Source of the DNA: a bacterium
GTDB lineage: Bacteria; Cyanobacteriota; Vampirovibrionia; Gastranaerophilales; Gastranaerophilaceae
Direction: 5' to 3'
DNA: 64,000 nucleotides
Assembly (NCBI GenBank): GCA_017405375.1
Contig: JAFRAO010000008.1
Coordinates: forward strand, 1-64,000
A program made the position numbers and the translations under genes. Below, one piece after another: positions 8,533-17,725 of the stretch (the first letter of the stretch is position 1; every line of letters begins with the position of its first letter). The notes under the pieces were generated by a model. That model was not told where the DNA came from. It saw only the letters and a list, made by a program, of their open reading frames with translations, and searched no databases.

Positions 8533-9468
8533 ATGAATGATGATAAAGATTTACAAGAAATTCAAGAATTGCAAGCTGTTCTTCGCGAAGATTCATCTAA
8601 CTTTCAAGCAAGACGCCGTTTGGCTGTTGTTCTTTTAGATAAAGGTTTTAATGAAGAAGCATTAAAACAATTCCAATTTTTAATAAGTATTTTCCCGCAA
8701 GACGCAGGTCTTTATTACAACAAGGGCATAGTGCATGAAAAAATGCGTGATTTACCAAAAGCTGAACATGCTTATTTAAAAGCTATCGAATTGGCTCCTG
8801 ATGAAACTGATTTTTATTATAATTTGGGGCTTGTATATATTGATATGAAAGAGTTTGATAAAGCTATTGAGATGTTTAAGAGAGTTTTGGAAACCGATAC
8901 TGATGATTCAAACAGCTTTTTTAATCTTGGTTTGTGTTACGTAAAAAAAGAACAGCCTGATATTGCAAAAATTTGTTTCATGAAAGCAGTTGCAATAAAT
9001 AATAATGATATTTTTGCCCATTTTCATTTAGGCTATATATACAAAAATGAAGGTAAAATCGATGAAGCTATTGCAGAATATAAAAAAGTTATAGAACAAT
9101 CACCAAATTACAGTTGGGCATATTTTAATATTGCTTCGATTATGTATGAGAAAAAAGATTATAATTCTGCATTAACATATTTGCAAAAAACATTGGAATA
9201 CAATCCAAGGGATGTTGAGGCGTATAAAATAATTACAAAAATATTATTTAAACTTGAACGTTATGATGAAGCTATGATGATGATGAAAGCAGCTTTAGAA
9301 GAGATACCCGATAACGGTGATTTATTTTATCTTATGGCGCAGATTTACAAAAATAAACAAATGTTTGATGAATATAGACAATGTATGGAATTGGCGACAA
9401 AACATCAAGAAACGTTATCAGTATCGCCAAAACAAATTCACTTGGAAATGGAAAGAACTTTATCATAA
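8533..9468 (+). CDS. Tetratricopeptide repeat (TPR) protein
   Basis: Cytosolic scaffold-type protein of 311 residues made of about seven 34-residue TPR units, with repeats such as AGLYYNKGIVHEKMRDLPKAE, YYNLGLVYIDMKEFDKAIEMF and YFNIASIMYEKKDYNSALTYL. There is no signal peptide, membrane helix or catalytic domain, so a protein-protein interaction role is all that can be inferred. It lies after accC but has its own promoter. The ATG sits at the predicted transcription start, so the mRNA is likely leaderless. A second, longer TPR gene is at 21964. Confidence 0.88.
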   Translation: MNDDKDLQEIQELQAVLREDSSNFQARRRLAVVLLDKGFNEEALKQFQFLISIFPQDAGLYYNKGIVHEKMRDLPKAEHAYLKAIELAPDETDFYYNLGLVYIDMKEFDKAIEMFKRVLETDTDDSNSFFNLGLCYVKKEQPDIAKICFMKAVAINNNDIFAHFHLGYIYKNEGKIDEAIAEYKKVIEQSPNYSWAYFNIASIMYEKKDYNSALTYLQKTLEYNPRDVEAYKIITKILFKLERYDEAMMMMKAALEEIPDNGDLFYLMAQIYKNKQMFDEYRQCMELATKHQETLSVSPKQIHLEMERTLS

Positions 9469-9500
9469 AAAGAGATTAGTAAATATTTACTAATCTCTTT
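9469..9500. terminator. Bidirectional terminator between the TPR gene and serA
   Basis: Perfect palindrome with arms AAAGAGATTAGT (9469-9480) and ACTAATCTCTTT (9489-9500) around AAATATTT. It starts at the TPR stop codon and faces the 3' end of serA, so it can serve both convergent transcripts. Confidence 0.85.
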
Positions 9501-9525
9501 GATTTAAATTTTTAAATTAAAAAAT

Positions 9526-11112
9526 TTATTTTCCAAGGTGAACATAAACAGCATCTTTTATGCCGTCAATATTATTTATTTCTTGTAATGCATTTTGTTC
9601 AACTTTTGAGCCTGTTGAAATAATCATTGCAGATAATTGTTTTTCGTTATCAGGAGAAACGCTCATATTGTTAATATTAATATCTGCATTACTTATCACT
9701 GTTGCAACTTTTGCAATCATTGAAGGTTTATTTTCGTGCGGAATAAATAACATATGTTCTTCAGGTTCTATACTTGTATCAAAGTTATTAACTTTAACAA
9801 TACGCTTAACATCTTTGGCAATCAACACACCTGAAACAACAGTCGAGCCTTTATCCTTATTGATTTTTACTGTAATTGAACCTATATAATCACCTGAAGT
9901 TTCTGATTTTGTAACGTGAATTTCAATTCCTTTATTTTTCGCTATGATAGGAGCATTAACAAAATTTACATCTTGCATAGAAGTACTAAATATGCCTTTT
10001 AAAATAGCTGTTTGCAACGGAGAAATATCCAATGTAGCTAAATTTCCTTTAAAAGTAATTTCGATTGATTGTAAATTACCCTTAATCATTTGTTCTGCGA
10101 ATTCTCCGACATTTTGAGCCAATAACATATAGTCTTTTACAGGCTCTAAAATAGCAGGTTTTAAACTTGGAATATTTACTGCACTTATTGCAGAGCCTCC
10201 TGAAAGAACCTCTTTAATTTGATTTGCTACATCTATTGCCACATTAATTTGAGCTTCAGATGTACTTGCACCTAAATGAGGTGTTAGAATCAAATTTTTT
10301 GTGCACCCGTATAAAGGACATTGTTGAATATCAGGTTCACAAGTATAAACATCAATAGCTGCACTTGCAACTTTTCCGTTATCCAATGCTTCTCTTAAAT
10401 CAGATTCATTTATAATTCCGCCTCTTGCGCAATTAATAAGTCTTACACCGTCTTTCATTTTTGCTATTGTTTCTTTGCATATCAAATTTGTTGTTTCTTT
10501 TGTTTTAGGAACGTGAACGGTTATAAAATCACATTTTCCCCAGAAATCATCAAGATTAGAGATATATTCTGCACCCATATTTTTTACGATAGTTTCGGAA
10601 GTATAAGGGTCATACACAAATACGTTCATACCTAAAGCAAGTGCGACTTTAGCAACATGTGAACCAATTTTACCAAGTCCTATAACCCCAAGTGATTTTC
10701 CGAAAACTTCAGTACCTGTAAATTTAGCTCTGTCCCACTTCCCTTCTTTGGTTGATTGACATGCATTCGGTATATTTCTAACCATTGACAGCATCATAGC
10801 AATAGTATGCTCTGCAGCTGCGTTAGTGTTTCCGTCAGGAGAATTCACAACTATAATACCTTTTTGGGTAGCTGCTTCTAAATCAATATTATCAACACCA
10901 ACCCCTGCTCTGCCTATAATTTTTAGATTTGTTGCCGCATCAATTATCCTTTTTGTTATTTTTGAGGCACTACGAATTATTAATGCATCATATTTATGAA
11001 TATTTTCAACGTATTCATCTTCTGTCATAGTAGGTAAAACATCTACTTCTGCAACTTGAGCTACAATTTCTCCGGCTTTATCGTTACATTTATCAGTTAC
11101 TAATACTTTCAT
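9526..11112 (-). CDS. serA: D-3-phosphoglycerate dehydrogenase
   Basis: NAD-dependent oxidation of 3-phosphoglycerate, the first step of serine synthesis. At 528 residues it is the long form: split substrate-binding domain, NAD domain with [20 protein letters not shown] (about 143-162), catalytic His in [13 protein letters not shown] and Arg in [11 protein letters not shown], then the intervening ASB domain and a C-terminal ACT domain ([20 protein letters not shown]). The ACT domain suggests serine feedback, as known for the family, but this is not proven here. A terminator stands between it and the upstream gene. Confidence 0.96.
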   Translation of the reverse strand: MKVLVTDKCNDKAGEIVAQVAEVDVLPTMTEDEYVENIHKYDALIIRSASKITKRIIDAATNLKIIGRAGVGVDNIDLEAATQKGIIVVNSPDGNTNAAAEHTIAMMLSMVRNIPNACQSTKEGKWDRAKFTGTEVFGKSLGVIGLGKIGSHVAKVALALGMNVFVYDPYTSETIVKNMGAEYISNLDDFWGKCDFITVHVPKTKETTNLICKETIAKMKDGVRLINCARGGIINESDLREALDNGKVASAAIDVYTCEPDIQQCPLYGCTKNLILTPHLGASTSEAQINVAIDVANQIKEVLSGGSAISAVNIPSLKPAILEPVKDYMLLAQNVGEFAEQMIKGNLQSIEITFKGNLATLDISPLQTAILKGIFSTSMQDVNFVNAPIIAKNKGIEIHVTKSETSGDYIGSITVKINKDKGSTVVSGVLIAKDVKRIVKVNNFDTSIEPEEHMLFIPHENKPSMIAKVATVISNADININNMSVSPDNEKQLSAMIISTGSKVEQNALQEINNIDGIKDAVYVHLGK

Positions 11113-11130
11113 ATTTCTCCTTTACAATAA

Positions 11131-11162
11131 AAAACCGATTTATTCTGTCTGTAATCGGTTTT
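11131..11162 (-). terminator. Intrinsic terminator of the gene at 11175
   Basis: Arms AAAACCGATT (11131-11140) and AATCGGTTTT (11153-11162), a 10-bp perfect stem. Read on the minus strand it is followed by a run of T. It separates the small gene at 11175 from serA, so serA should have a promoter of its own or be reached by read-through. Confidence 0.8.
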
Positions 11163-11174
11163 ATTTTCTATAAA

Positions 11175-11528
11175 TTATTTAAATGGTTTTGTTTGATTTA
11201 ATTTTAATCTTAAATCTCTAAATCTTTGGATATCTTCTTGTGCTTTTGAAGATTCTTTAAACACAGTTTGAGAAGATGGGTGAACCATTAAAACATAGTC
11301 CATGTGAATTTCTAAAAAATTATATCTTCTTGGTGTTTGATTTGAATTTCTTGAATAAATTTCTGCGTTAGTTACAGCTAAAAAACGACGTTCTCTATCG
11401 TTCAATAAATCTGTTAATTCACGATTGGTGTTTGTGTACTTTGAAACATGCACCGTTCCTTTTATATCGTGGTCTGCAGTTAAAATACATACCTCTATTG
11501 GAATTGTATCTGAATTCTTTCCTGCCAT
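11175..11528 (-). CDS. Small conserved protein of unknown function
   Basis: A soluble 117-residue protein I cannot assign firmly. The first 85 residues look like a small beta-barrel: PIEVCILTADHDIKGTVHVS, then DRERRFLAVTNAEIYS, then EIHMDYVLMVHPS. The C-terminal 25 residues form a charged helix. The pattern of strands with a DIKGTVHV start recalls small DUF6812-like or Hfq/PilZ-sized barrels, but no signature residues confirm any of them. The ribosome site AGGAG is 6-8 nt upstream of the ATG. It sits alone between yitT and serA, ending in a strong terminator. Confidence 0.7.
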   Translation of the reverse strand: MAGKNSDTIPIEVCILTADHDIKGTVHVSKYTNTNRELTDLLNDRERRFLAVTNAEIYSRNSNQTPRRYNFLEIHMDYVLMVHPSSQTVFKESSKAQEDIQRFRDLRLKLNQTKPFK

Positions 11529-11584
11529 GTTTTATTCTCCTTTTTGATATATCTATTCTATAATAATTTGTTTTAATTGTCCAA

Positions 11585-12481
11585 TTATTTCTTTTTTATT
11601 CTTACACCTTCAACTTCGTGAACATCTTGTATTACTAAAAACGCTTCAGGATCAATTTCTTTTATCAATTTTTTCATTGCTGTAATATCTAATCTGTTTA
11701 TGACGCAATAAATAATATTTTTTTCTTTACCCGAATATCCGCCTTTACCTTTTTGGTATGTTACACTTATATCTAGATTTTTAATTATGGCATCACCAAT
11801 TTCTTTTGGATAGTCAGAAATTATTAAAGCTGATTTAGAGCCGTTCACACCTTCCAAAACTGTATCAATCACTTTATAAGCAACGAAATAAGTCAGTATA
11901 GAATACATCGCACTATCCCATCCGTATAATGTTCCTGCTGCAGCGTAAATAAAGAAATTACAAAACATTATAATCTCACCAACTGAATAACCAATTTTTT
12001 TTGAGAGTTTTATTGCCAATATTTCAGTTCCGTCAAGTGCGCTTCCATTTTTTAATATCAAACCCACACCAAACCCTAAAATCATTCCGCCAAAAACTGT
12101 TGCGAGTAAAGGAGCTTCCGTTATTTGGTTATGGCGCGTAAATATATTAATGAATATTGCAAGCATAGATACACCGTAAAATACGTTTGCAACAAATAAT
12201 TTACCGTTTTTTTGTGTTAAAACATACGCAAGAAACGGCAAATTAATACATAATATTACAAGTCCCAGATTCCATTTGGTAAGTTTGCTCACCATCATTG
12301 ATATACCAATAACTCCGCCATCAATAATTTTATTGGGTAATAAAAAGAATTCTAAAGCAAAAGCTGCTATTGCTGCTCCTATGCCAATTATAATGTATTT
12401 AAAAAAGTACTCGACAAAAAGTTGTTTTTTTGTTAGTTTTCTTATATTTTTTCTCACTTTTTTATTTGTAAATAATGTCAT
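11585..12481 (-). CDS. yitT: YitT family membrane protein (DUF161 and DUF2179 domains)
   Basis: A 298-residue protein with five or six membrane helices (about residues 30-215), including the family segments GGVIGISMMVSKLT and LKNGSALDGTEILAIKLSKK. A cytosolic C-terminal DUF2179 domain (about 215-298: SALIISDYPKEIGDAIIKNL, YCVINRLDITAMKKLIKEID) looks like an ACT/PII-type ligand-binding fold. The substrate is unknown. Its ATG overlaps the cdaA stop by one base, so it is translated together with the c-di-AMP synthase. Response to c-di-AMP is a reasonable guess from context only. Confidence 0.88.
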   Translation of the reverse strand: MTLFTNKKVRKNIRKLTKKQLFVEYFFKYIIIGIGAAIAAFALEFFLLPNKIIDGGVIGISMMVSKLTKWNLGLVILCINLPFLAYVLTQKNGKLFVANVFYGVSMLAIFINIFTRHNQITEAPLLATVFGGMILGFGVGLILKNGSALDGTEILAIKLSKKIGYSVGEIIMFCNFFIYAAAGTLYGWDSAMYSILTYFVAYKVIDTVLEGVNGSKSALIISDYPKEIGDAIIKNLDISVTYQKGKGGYSGKEKNIIYCVINRLDITAMKKLIKEIDPEAFLVIQDVHEVEGVRIKKK

Positions 12482-13395
12482 TATTGCTTATCCAAATCAT
12501 TCTTTTTAATTGTTATTAAACTATCAATTTTAAAAATTATTTTTTGATTTTGAGGTTCTGTTTCTTTTTTTAGACCTATAATATTTTCCAAATCTGTTTT
12601 AAGAGTAGCTAAATCTTCATATTTTTTTAATTTTCCGTCCATTGAAACAGAAACGCTGCCTGTTTCTTCAGAAACAACAAGGCACGCACAATCACTAACT
12701 TCTGTTACTCCTATTGCTGCGCGATGTCTTGTCCCGTATCGCCAGCTTAATTTCGGATCTTCTGTTAGCGGAAGCAATACACCGGCTGAAAGTATTTTTA
12801 AATTTTTTATAACCATAGCTCCGTCGTGAAGAGGAGTATTAGGATGGAATATTGTTAAAATAAGCTCCGTTGAAATATCAGCATTAATGTTTGTTCCAAC
12901 ATCAAAATATGATGAAGTTTCCATTTCATTTTGAAATACCATTAATGCACCGATTTTGTTTTTTGAAAGATATTTTACAGCTTCAATAAGCTCTTTCATT
13001 ATATCAATGTCTGTTCTATTTTTATTCGTATGAGTAGAAATAAGTTCATTAAAAAATCCGCCTTGTCCCAAATAGCTTAATATTCTTCTAAGTTCCGGCT
13101 GGAATATAACAATCAATCCTAAAGCAATAAACATTACTAATGTTTTAATAAACATTCCAAGAATATTAAGATTAATTCTTATTAATATTTCTGAAAATGC
13201 CCAAGATAATGCAAGAAAAAATATTCCTTTTACTAATTTTTCGGATGCAGTATTTTTTATGAATTTTTTATATATTGTTAATAGCGCAATCAGTATAATT
13301 AAAATTTGAGTAACATCAATCCAACTAAAATTGAAATTTAGATTAAACGAATTTATTTGAACCTCTAAAAAATGAAATATTTTATTAACCATCAC
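12481..13395 (-). CDS. cdaA: Diadenylate cyclase CdaA (c-di-AMP synthase)
   Basis: Makes cyclic di-AMP from two ATP. The N-terminal part (about residues 25-105) has three membrane helices. The DisA_N/DAC domain (about 115-260) carries both catalytic motifs: DGA in TPLHDGAMVIKN and RHR in YGTRHRAAIGVTE. Length 304 is slightly longer than the usual 270-280 because of a C-terminal tail. In Firmicutes cdaA is followed by ybbR and glmM; here it is sandwiched between lysA (4-nt overlap) and yitT (1-nt overlap). This links c-di-AMP with peptidoglycan precursor supply in one operon. Confidence 0.95.
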   Translation of the reverse strand: MMVNKIFHFLEVQINSFNLNFNFSWIDVTQILIILIALLTIYKKFIKNTASEKLVKGIFFLALSWAFSEILIRINLNILGMFIKTLVMFIALGLIVIFQPELRRILSYLGQGGFFNELISTHTNKNRTDIDIMKELIEAVKYLSKNKIGALMVFQNEMETSSYFDVGTNINADISTELILTIFHPNTPLHDGAMVIKNLKILSAGVLLPLTEDPKLSWRYGTRHRAAIGVTEVSDCACLVVSEETGSVSVSMDGKLKKYEDLATLKTDLENIIGLKKETEPQNQKIIFKIDSLITIKKNDLDKQ

Positions 13396-14717
13396 CTTAA
13401 CCTATTTGGAATTACGTCATTTCTGATAATATCGTCGAATGTTTCTCTCTTAATTATTATATCAGTTTTGCCTGAATTTGCAAGCACCATAGCGGGTTTT
13501 GCCGTTCTGTTATAATTACTTGACATTGAATAATTATATGCACCGGTATTAAAGAAACATAGAATATCGTTTTTTTCAAGCATTGGCAAATCTACATCTT
13601 TAACCAAAATATCACCGGATTCACAATATCTTCCGGCAACTGTAACTACTTCAGAATTTGTTCTATTTACATTGTTAGCTACTTCAACATGATATTTTGC
13701 CTGATACATGCTTGGTCTTGGATTATCAGCCATTCCACCGTCAACTGCTATGTATTTGCGCCCGTTTGGAACTTGTTTTTGGCTTCCCACTGTATATAGT
13801 GTTACTCCTGCAGTTGAAATTATACTTCTTCCGGGTTCTAAGTATATCATAGGATAATCCGTATTTAATTCTTTACAGCAATCTTTTATGGAAGATATTA
13901 TGGTATTTGATATTTCAAATATTGAAGGCGGATTATCATCTTCTGTGTATTTAACCCCAAGACCACCGCCAATATTGATTTCATCAACACTAATTCCATA
14001 TTTGTTTTTAATATTTGTAAGCTCGTTGATTAAAATTTTTACTTCGTCATAATACACTTGTGTTTCAAATATTTGTGAGCCGATATGAGCATGTAAACCT
14101 TTTAAAATTAATTTTTTACAATTATTCTTTATAAAATTAACAGCATCATCAATTTGCGTTAAATCGAATCCGAATTTTGAATCCGAATGACCTGTTTGAA
14201 TATACTCATGGGTATGGCATTCTATACCGGGAGTTATACGTAAAAGAATATTTACATTTTTTGAATATTTTATAGTTAAATCATTTAAAAGTTCAAGTTC
14301 GTAGAAATTATCAACTGAAATTCGTCCGATATCATATTGCACTGCCATTTCAAGCTCTTCAAATGTTTTATTGCTACCGTTAAACAAAACATTTTTCATA
14401 TTTATTCCGGCATTTTTTAAAGTATAAATTTCTCCGCCTGAAACCACATCAAAACCAAATCCTTCGTCAGAAATTATTTTTGATAAAGCTGAAGTACATA
14501 AAGCCTTAGATGCATACATAAAGTTAGTTTTAGGATATTCTCGAAAAGCATTTTTATATTCTTGACAAATTGTTCGCAAAGATTTTTCATCAATTACATA
14601 CAATGGGGTACCATAATTTTTTGCTAAATCAACCAAATCACAACCGCCGATTTCAAGATTATTTTTAGAATTTATTACTGTGGTTATGGGTTTTGTAAAC
14701 TGATTAGTTGTTTTCAT
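13392..14717 (-). CDS. lysA: Diaminopimelate decarboxylase
   Basis: PLP enzyme that converts meso-diaminopimelate to lysine. It is a fold-III (alanine racemase-like) barrel with the PLP lysine in FMYASKALCT, then GFDVVSGGEI, HIGSQIF, the phosphate loop GGGLGVKY, EPGRSI, and the dimer-interface CESGDIL. The start at 14717 (MKTTNQF) is preferred to the upstream ATG at 14756 because AGAGGAC lies 6-7 nt before it. It is the first gene of a lysA-cdaA-yitT operon with overlapping ends. No lysine riboswitch is evident in the short upstream gap. Confidence 0.96.
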   Translation of the reverse strand: MKTTNQFTKPITTVINSKNNLEIGGCDLVDLAKNYGTPLYVIDEKSLRTICQEYKNAFREYPKTNFMYASKALCTSALSKIISDEGFGFDVVSGGEIYTLKNAGINMKNVLFNGSNKTFEELEMAVQYDIGRISVDNFYELELLNDLTIKYSKNVNILLRITPGIECHTHEYIQTGHSDSKFGFDLTQIDDAVNFIKNNCKKLILKGLHAHIGSQIFETQVYYDEVKILINELTNIKNKYGISVDEINIGGGLGVKYTEDDNPPSIFEISNTIISSIKDCCKELNTDYPMIYLEPGRSIISTAGVTLYTVGSQKQVPNGRKYIAVDGGMADNPRPSMYQAKYHVEVANNVNRTNSEVVTVAGRYCESGDILVKDVDLPMLEKNDILCFFNTGAYNYSMSSNYNRTAKPAMVLANSGKTDIIIKRETFDDIIRNDVIPNRLR

Positions 14718-14851
14718 TATCTGTCCTCTATTTAATATTATATTATTTTCATGCAAATTGCAACCGTGAATTCTTTATTTTTTGCATCTTTTTTAATCTT
14801 GTAACAAATATTGCATTTTTAAAATTGATTGCAAACCACCAATTCAACATT

Positions 14852-14930
14852 AACAAGGATGTTTAGACAATACCGGAAATCGAACATTTTACTCAATAAA
14901 AAAGTAGTCATACCTGTTTTACAAGTTGAC
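14852..14930. repeat. Dispersed repeat, degenerate copy
   Basis: ACAAGGATGTTTA (about 14853-14865), CCGGAAATCGAACATTTT and AAAAAAGTAGTCA (14898-14910) match, in altered order, parts of the repeat at 40964-41205 (ACAAGGATTTATA, GGGAAACCGGACATTTTT, AAAAAGTAGTCA). This is therefore a third, more worn member of the family also found at 834-945. It ends at the stop codon of the next gene. The gap 14718-14851 shows no other feature. Confidence 0.5.
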
Positions 14931-15538
14931 TAAATTTTTAGTACACCCGACATTACTTGTCTGTTATTCAATGTCTGCAAGTTTTGATATGGTGTTCTTT
15001 CTTTGAACATAGTCGTTTTGGGGGGTGTAGTCAAACTTAATAAGTTATTTTCATATTTAATATCCGGTTTTCTGTTTTCATCTTTTTTTAAATTTTCGTT
15101 CAAATCTTTTTTCTGAGCTTTTTTTTGAAAATATGCACCTACATTATTTTTTATAAACGGCCCAAAAACATTGTTTGTAAGTATTGATGCCGCAGTTGCA
15201 ACAAAAACATTAACTCCGCCTCTTAAAAGTTTCATTTTGTCAGGACTTATTTTATCTTGATTTAAAAATCCTATTTTCTTATCTTTCATTAGCTTATCAG
15301 TTAATTTCATTAAACCAAAAGTTGATGAAAATAAGCATATTTGATTTAGAATCCCGTTTGTAATAACTTGCGGAACTAAAAAATCTCTTGTCTTTTTATC
15401 AACGTTTTTATCCCAATATATACCTGCAACATTTGCTGCAGTGCCCATAAGTGAAGATATAGCACCGGTTGCATATAAAAACAACCCGTACCTTTCTTCG
15501 TTTAAACACCATTTTGAAAAATCAAAAAACTTAGACAT
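14930..15538 (-). CDS. Small membrane protein, type B of a duplicated pair (B1)
   Basis: Not a family I can name. About 202 residues with two or three hydrophobic helices: FLYATGAISSLMGTAANVAGI, a loop WDKNVDKKTRDFLVP, then NGILNQICLFSSTFGLMKL, and FVATAASILTNNVFGPFIKN, followed by KKKAQKKDLNEN and a disordered tail ending VLKI. The protein at 16230 is clearly its paralogue (GIYWDKN, QI..STFGL, ILTNNVFGPFI, GAYFKKKAQ all shared). The start at 15538 avoids two non-ATG codons just upstream; no strong ribosome site is present. A transmembrane pair with the A1 gene is inferred from order. Confidence 0.7.
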   Translation of the reverse strand: MSKFFDFSKWCLNEERYGLFLYATGAISSLMGTAANVAGIYWDKNVDKKTRDFLVPQVITNGILNQICLFSSTFGLMKLTDKLMKDKKIGFLNQDKISPDKMKLLRGGVNVFVATAASILTNNVFGPFIKNNVGAYFQKKAQKKDLNENLKKDENRKPDIKYENNLLSLTTPPKTTMFKERTPYQNLQTLNNRQVMSGVLKI

Positions 15539-15563
15539 CTGCACCAACTATTTATAATATTTT

Positions 15564-16199
15564 CTAACTAACATCTTTTTTTAAATCTAAAACAACTTTG
15601 TTTTCTTTAGGTTCTTGAATCTTTTTATCGTCAATTGGCTGCTTTAAATTCTCAGGTTTATTATTTTTTGCGTATTTAGGAAAAAATAATTTTACCAAAA
15701 GCTCATTTGTAAAATTTATAAAAGGAATATCAACAAAGAAATCTGTAAATAAAAGGGCACCTAAAGCTGATATACCACCGACTATACCGGCATGTTCCTT
15801 TAATTGTTTCAAATAATCTTTTGCATTTTTATCTAACATTTTTCCAAATAAATGGCCTTTTTTAAGTAATTTTTCGCAACCCATACCGCAAAGAGCTCTG
15901 ACTCCGACTCCAATGCTTGAACCTGCCAATTCTTTTGCAATAGACCTGCATGCAGAAAATTTTCTTGTTTCGTCATCTACTTTTTTATTAAATAAATCAA
16001 TCGCAGGGTTTATTGTTAAACCCGGAATCATTAATATAATAGTTTGTTTTGTTGTGGACATGTTACTCAAGAACTTTAGACCTTTTTGCCAGGTTGGTCC
16101 TAAATTTACACCACTAAACGTTACATTTCTGTTTTTGATATTATTTCCGTCTAATACAGTTGACGACGGTATATTATTCCCAATAGCGGATACATTCAT
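15564..16199 (-). CDS. Small membrane protein, type A of a duplicated pair (A1)
   Basis: Unrecognised 211-residue protein. The N-terminus (NVTFSGVNLG) has the F-[SG]-G element seen in other small proteins of this window (NMNFGG at 17548 end, VNFSGN at 36967). It continues with a hydrophobic helix (TIILMIPGLTINPAID), the loop NKKVDDETRKFSACRSIAKELAGS, two more helices and ALLFTDFFVDIPFINF near residue 165, then a Lys/Glu-rich tail. The paralogue at 16856 shares nearly all these blocks. It also looks distantly like the B-type neighbours (helix, K-D-x-x-T-R loop, helix, T-[DN]-x-[FV]-F), so A and B may come from one ancestor. Confidence 0.7.
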   Translation of the reverse strand: MNVSAIGNNIPSSTVLDGNNIKNRNVTFSGVNLGPTWQKGLKFLSNMSTTKQTIILMIPGLTINPAIDLFNKKVDDETRKFSACRSIAKELAGSSIGVGVRALCGMGCEKLLKKGHLFGKMLDKNAKDYLKQLKEHAGIVGGISALGALLFTDFFVDIPFINFTNELLVKLFFPKYAKNNKPENLKQPIDDKKIQEPKENKVVLDLKKDVS

Positions 16200-16229
16200 T
16201 TCTAATTAACCTTTTTACAATAAACTTTT

Positions 16230-16856
16230 TTAGATTTTCATCATACCTGTGCCAATATTTGGTAAATTTGAACTATACGAAGAATTAAATAACATTGGCA
16301 TGTTACCTTTTGCATTCTCATTAGGCTTTAAGGTATTACTTACTACCGGTAATTCGCTAGTATCTTTTGAAACGACATCTAATACTTTTTCAGGTTCTTT
16401 TACATTTTCCATTTGAGCCTTTTTCTCTTGAGCTTTTTTCTTAAAATAAGCCCCAACGCCATTATTAATAAAAGGACCAAAAACGTTATTTGTTAAAATA
16501 AAAGCTGCAGTACCTACACCGACTCTGATGCCGTTTGCTAAAGTTTCATATTCTTTTGTACCTTTAATTTGATTTTTAAAACCAAGTTTTTCTGATTTCA
16601 TTAATGAATTTGCACCTTTTATTAAACCAAAAGTTGAAACAGCTAACACAATTTGTTGCAAAATACCGTTTACAATTTCTCTTGGAACATAAAAAGGTCT
16701 GTCTTTTTTATCTATATTTTTATCCCAATATATTCCTACAACACCGGATAATGTACCTAATAAGGTAGCAACCGCACCTGTGTAATACAAAAACATATCA
16801 TTTTTTGCCAAACATTTTTTGGAAAATTCAAACAGTTTATTCATTAAATTTGACAT
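16230..16856 (-). CDS. Small membrane protein, type B of a duplicated pair (B2)
   Basis: Paralogue of the protein at 14930. It has 208 residues with FLYYTGAVATLLGTLSGVVG, the loop GIYWDKNIDKKDRPFYVP, QQIVLAVSTFGLIKG, and AAFILTNNVFGPFINNGVGA, then a KKKAQEKKAQ basic segment and a low-complexity tail ending MMKI. Its ATG overlaps the stop of the A2 gene (TAATG), so the two are translationally coupled. This supports the idea that A and B proteins work together in the membrane. Function unknown; no signal peptide or enzyme motif is visible. Confidence 0.75.
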   Translation of the reverse strand: MSNLMNKLFEFSKKCLAKNDMFLYYTGAVATLLGTLSGVVGIYWDKNIDKKDRPFYVPREIVNGILQQIVLAVSTFGLIKGANSLMKSEKLGFKNQIKGTKEYETLANGIRVGVGTAAFILTNNVFGPFINNGVGAYFKKKAQEKKAQMENVKEPEKVLDVVSKDTSELPVVSNTLKPNENAKGNMPMLFNSSYSSNLPNIGTGMMKI

Positions 16857-17548
16857 TAGGATTTACCTCCTATTATTTTTTCTTTATCCGCAGAAACTTC
16901 GGCTACATCTATAATTTCCTGAATTTTTGGGATAACTTCTTGTTTTGTCTTATTTTGTTCTTTTTGTTTATCATCTTCAATTTTCTTCATTTCTGATTCT
17001 TTTGCGTTTTTATCTTTTAGATATTGAGGACAAAAGACTTTTAACAAGCATTTATATAAATAATTTATACATGCAGTATCAACAAAGAAATCTGTAAATG
17101 CCATAACACCAAGTGCTGCTATTGTTCCTACTATTCCGGCATGGTTTTTTATTGCTTTTTGATAAATTTCTTTACCCATACTTTTTTCTTTTTCGAACAT
17201 GCCTTTGAATATCATACCTTTGTCTATACTGTATTGGCAAAGTCGTCGGCAGCCATCTCTAACAATAATTCCCACTGCAGAACCGCCTAATGCGCTGGCA
17301 ACAGACCTGCATGCAGATGCTTTTCTTGTTTCTTCATCTACTTTTTTATTATTTAAATCTATCAGCGGATTTAGTATTAATGTCGGTACAGTAAGTATTA
17401 CCTTTTGTTTAGCACTGGATAAATTACTTAAACCTGATAAAAATTTTTGAGAATTCTGACCAAGGTTACTTAGACCTCCAAAATTCATATTTGATTTTGG
17501 ATTCGCATGAATCCCTATACTTGAATTATCTACACGAGATATATTCAT
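16856..17548 (-). CDS. Small membrane protein, type A of a duplicated pair (A2)
   Basis: Paralogue of the protein at 15564, 230 residues. Shared blocks are NMNFGGLSNLG, KQKVILTVPTLILNPLIDL, NNKKVDEETRKASACRSVAS, GIVRDGCRRLC-like, HAGIVGTIAALGVMAFTDFFVD, and a long Lys/Glu tail. It differs in extra Cys residues (CRRLCQ, CINYLYKCLL, VFCPQ). It has a good ribosome site (AAAGG) and is the first gene of the four-gene run A2-B2-A1-B1, which reads as a tandem duplication of an A-B unit. Function unknown. Confidence 0.75.
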   Translation of the reverse strand: MNISRVDNSSIGIHANPKSNMNFGGLSNLGQNSQKFLSGLSNLSSAKQKVILTVPTLILNPLIDLNNKKVDEETRKASACRSVASALGGSAVGIIVRDGCRRLCQYSIDKGMIFKGMFEKEKSMGKEIYQKAIKNHAGIVGTIAALGVMAFTDFFVDTACINYLYKCLLKVFCPQYLKDKNAKESEMKKIEDDKQKEQNKTKQEVIPKIQEIIDVAEVSADKEKIIGGKS

Positions 17549-17725
17549 TATTTAACCTTTCTATCTTCTGACACGATTTTTTTTGAATTTTTAAATATTT
17601 ATGTATTGATATTTAAAAGTCCATACAATACACTAAAAACAAAACATACTTTTTTTTTGCTATTTTTATAGCAGTTTTTAATATTTTTTTACATTTATAT
17701 ATAAAATTTAAAAAAATTGTACTAT

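Noticed and set aside
14718-14929. Lysine riboswitch upstream of lysA
   Set aside because: The gap lacks the conserved lysine-box helices and is mainly repeat sequence; no aptamer could be traced.
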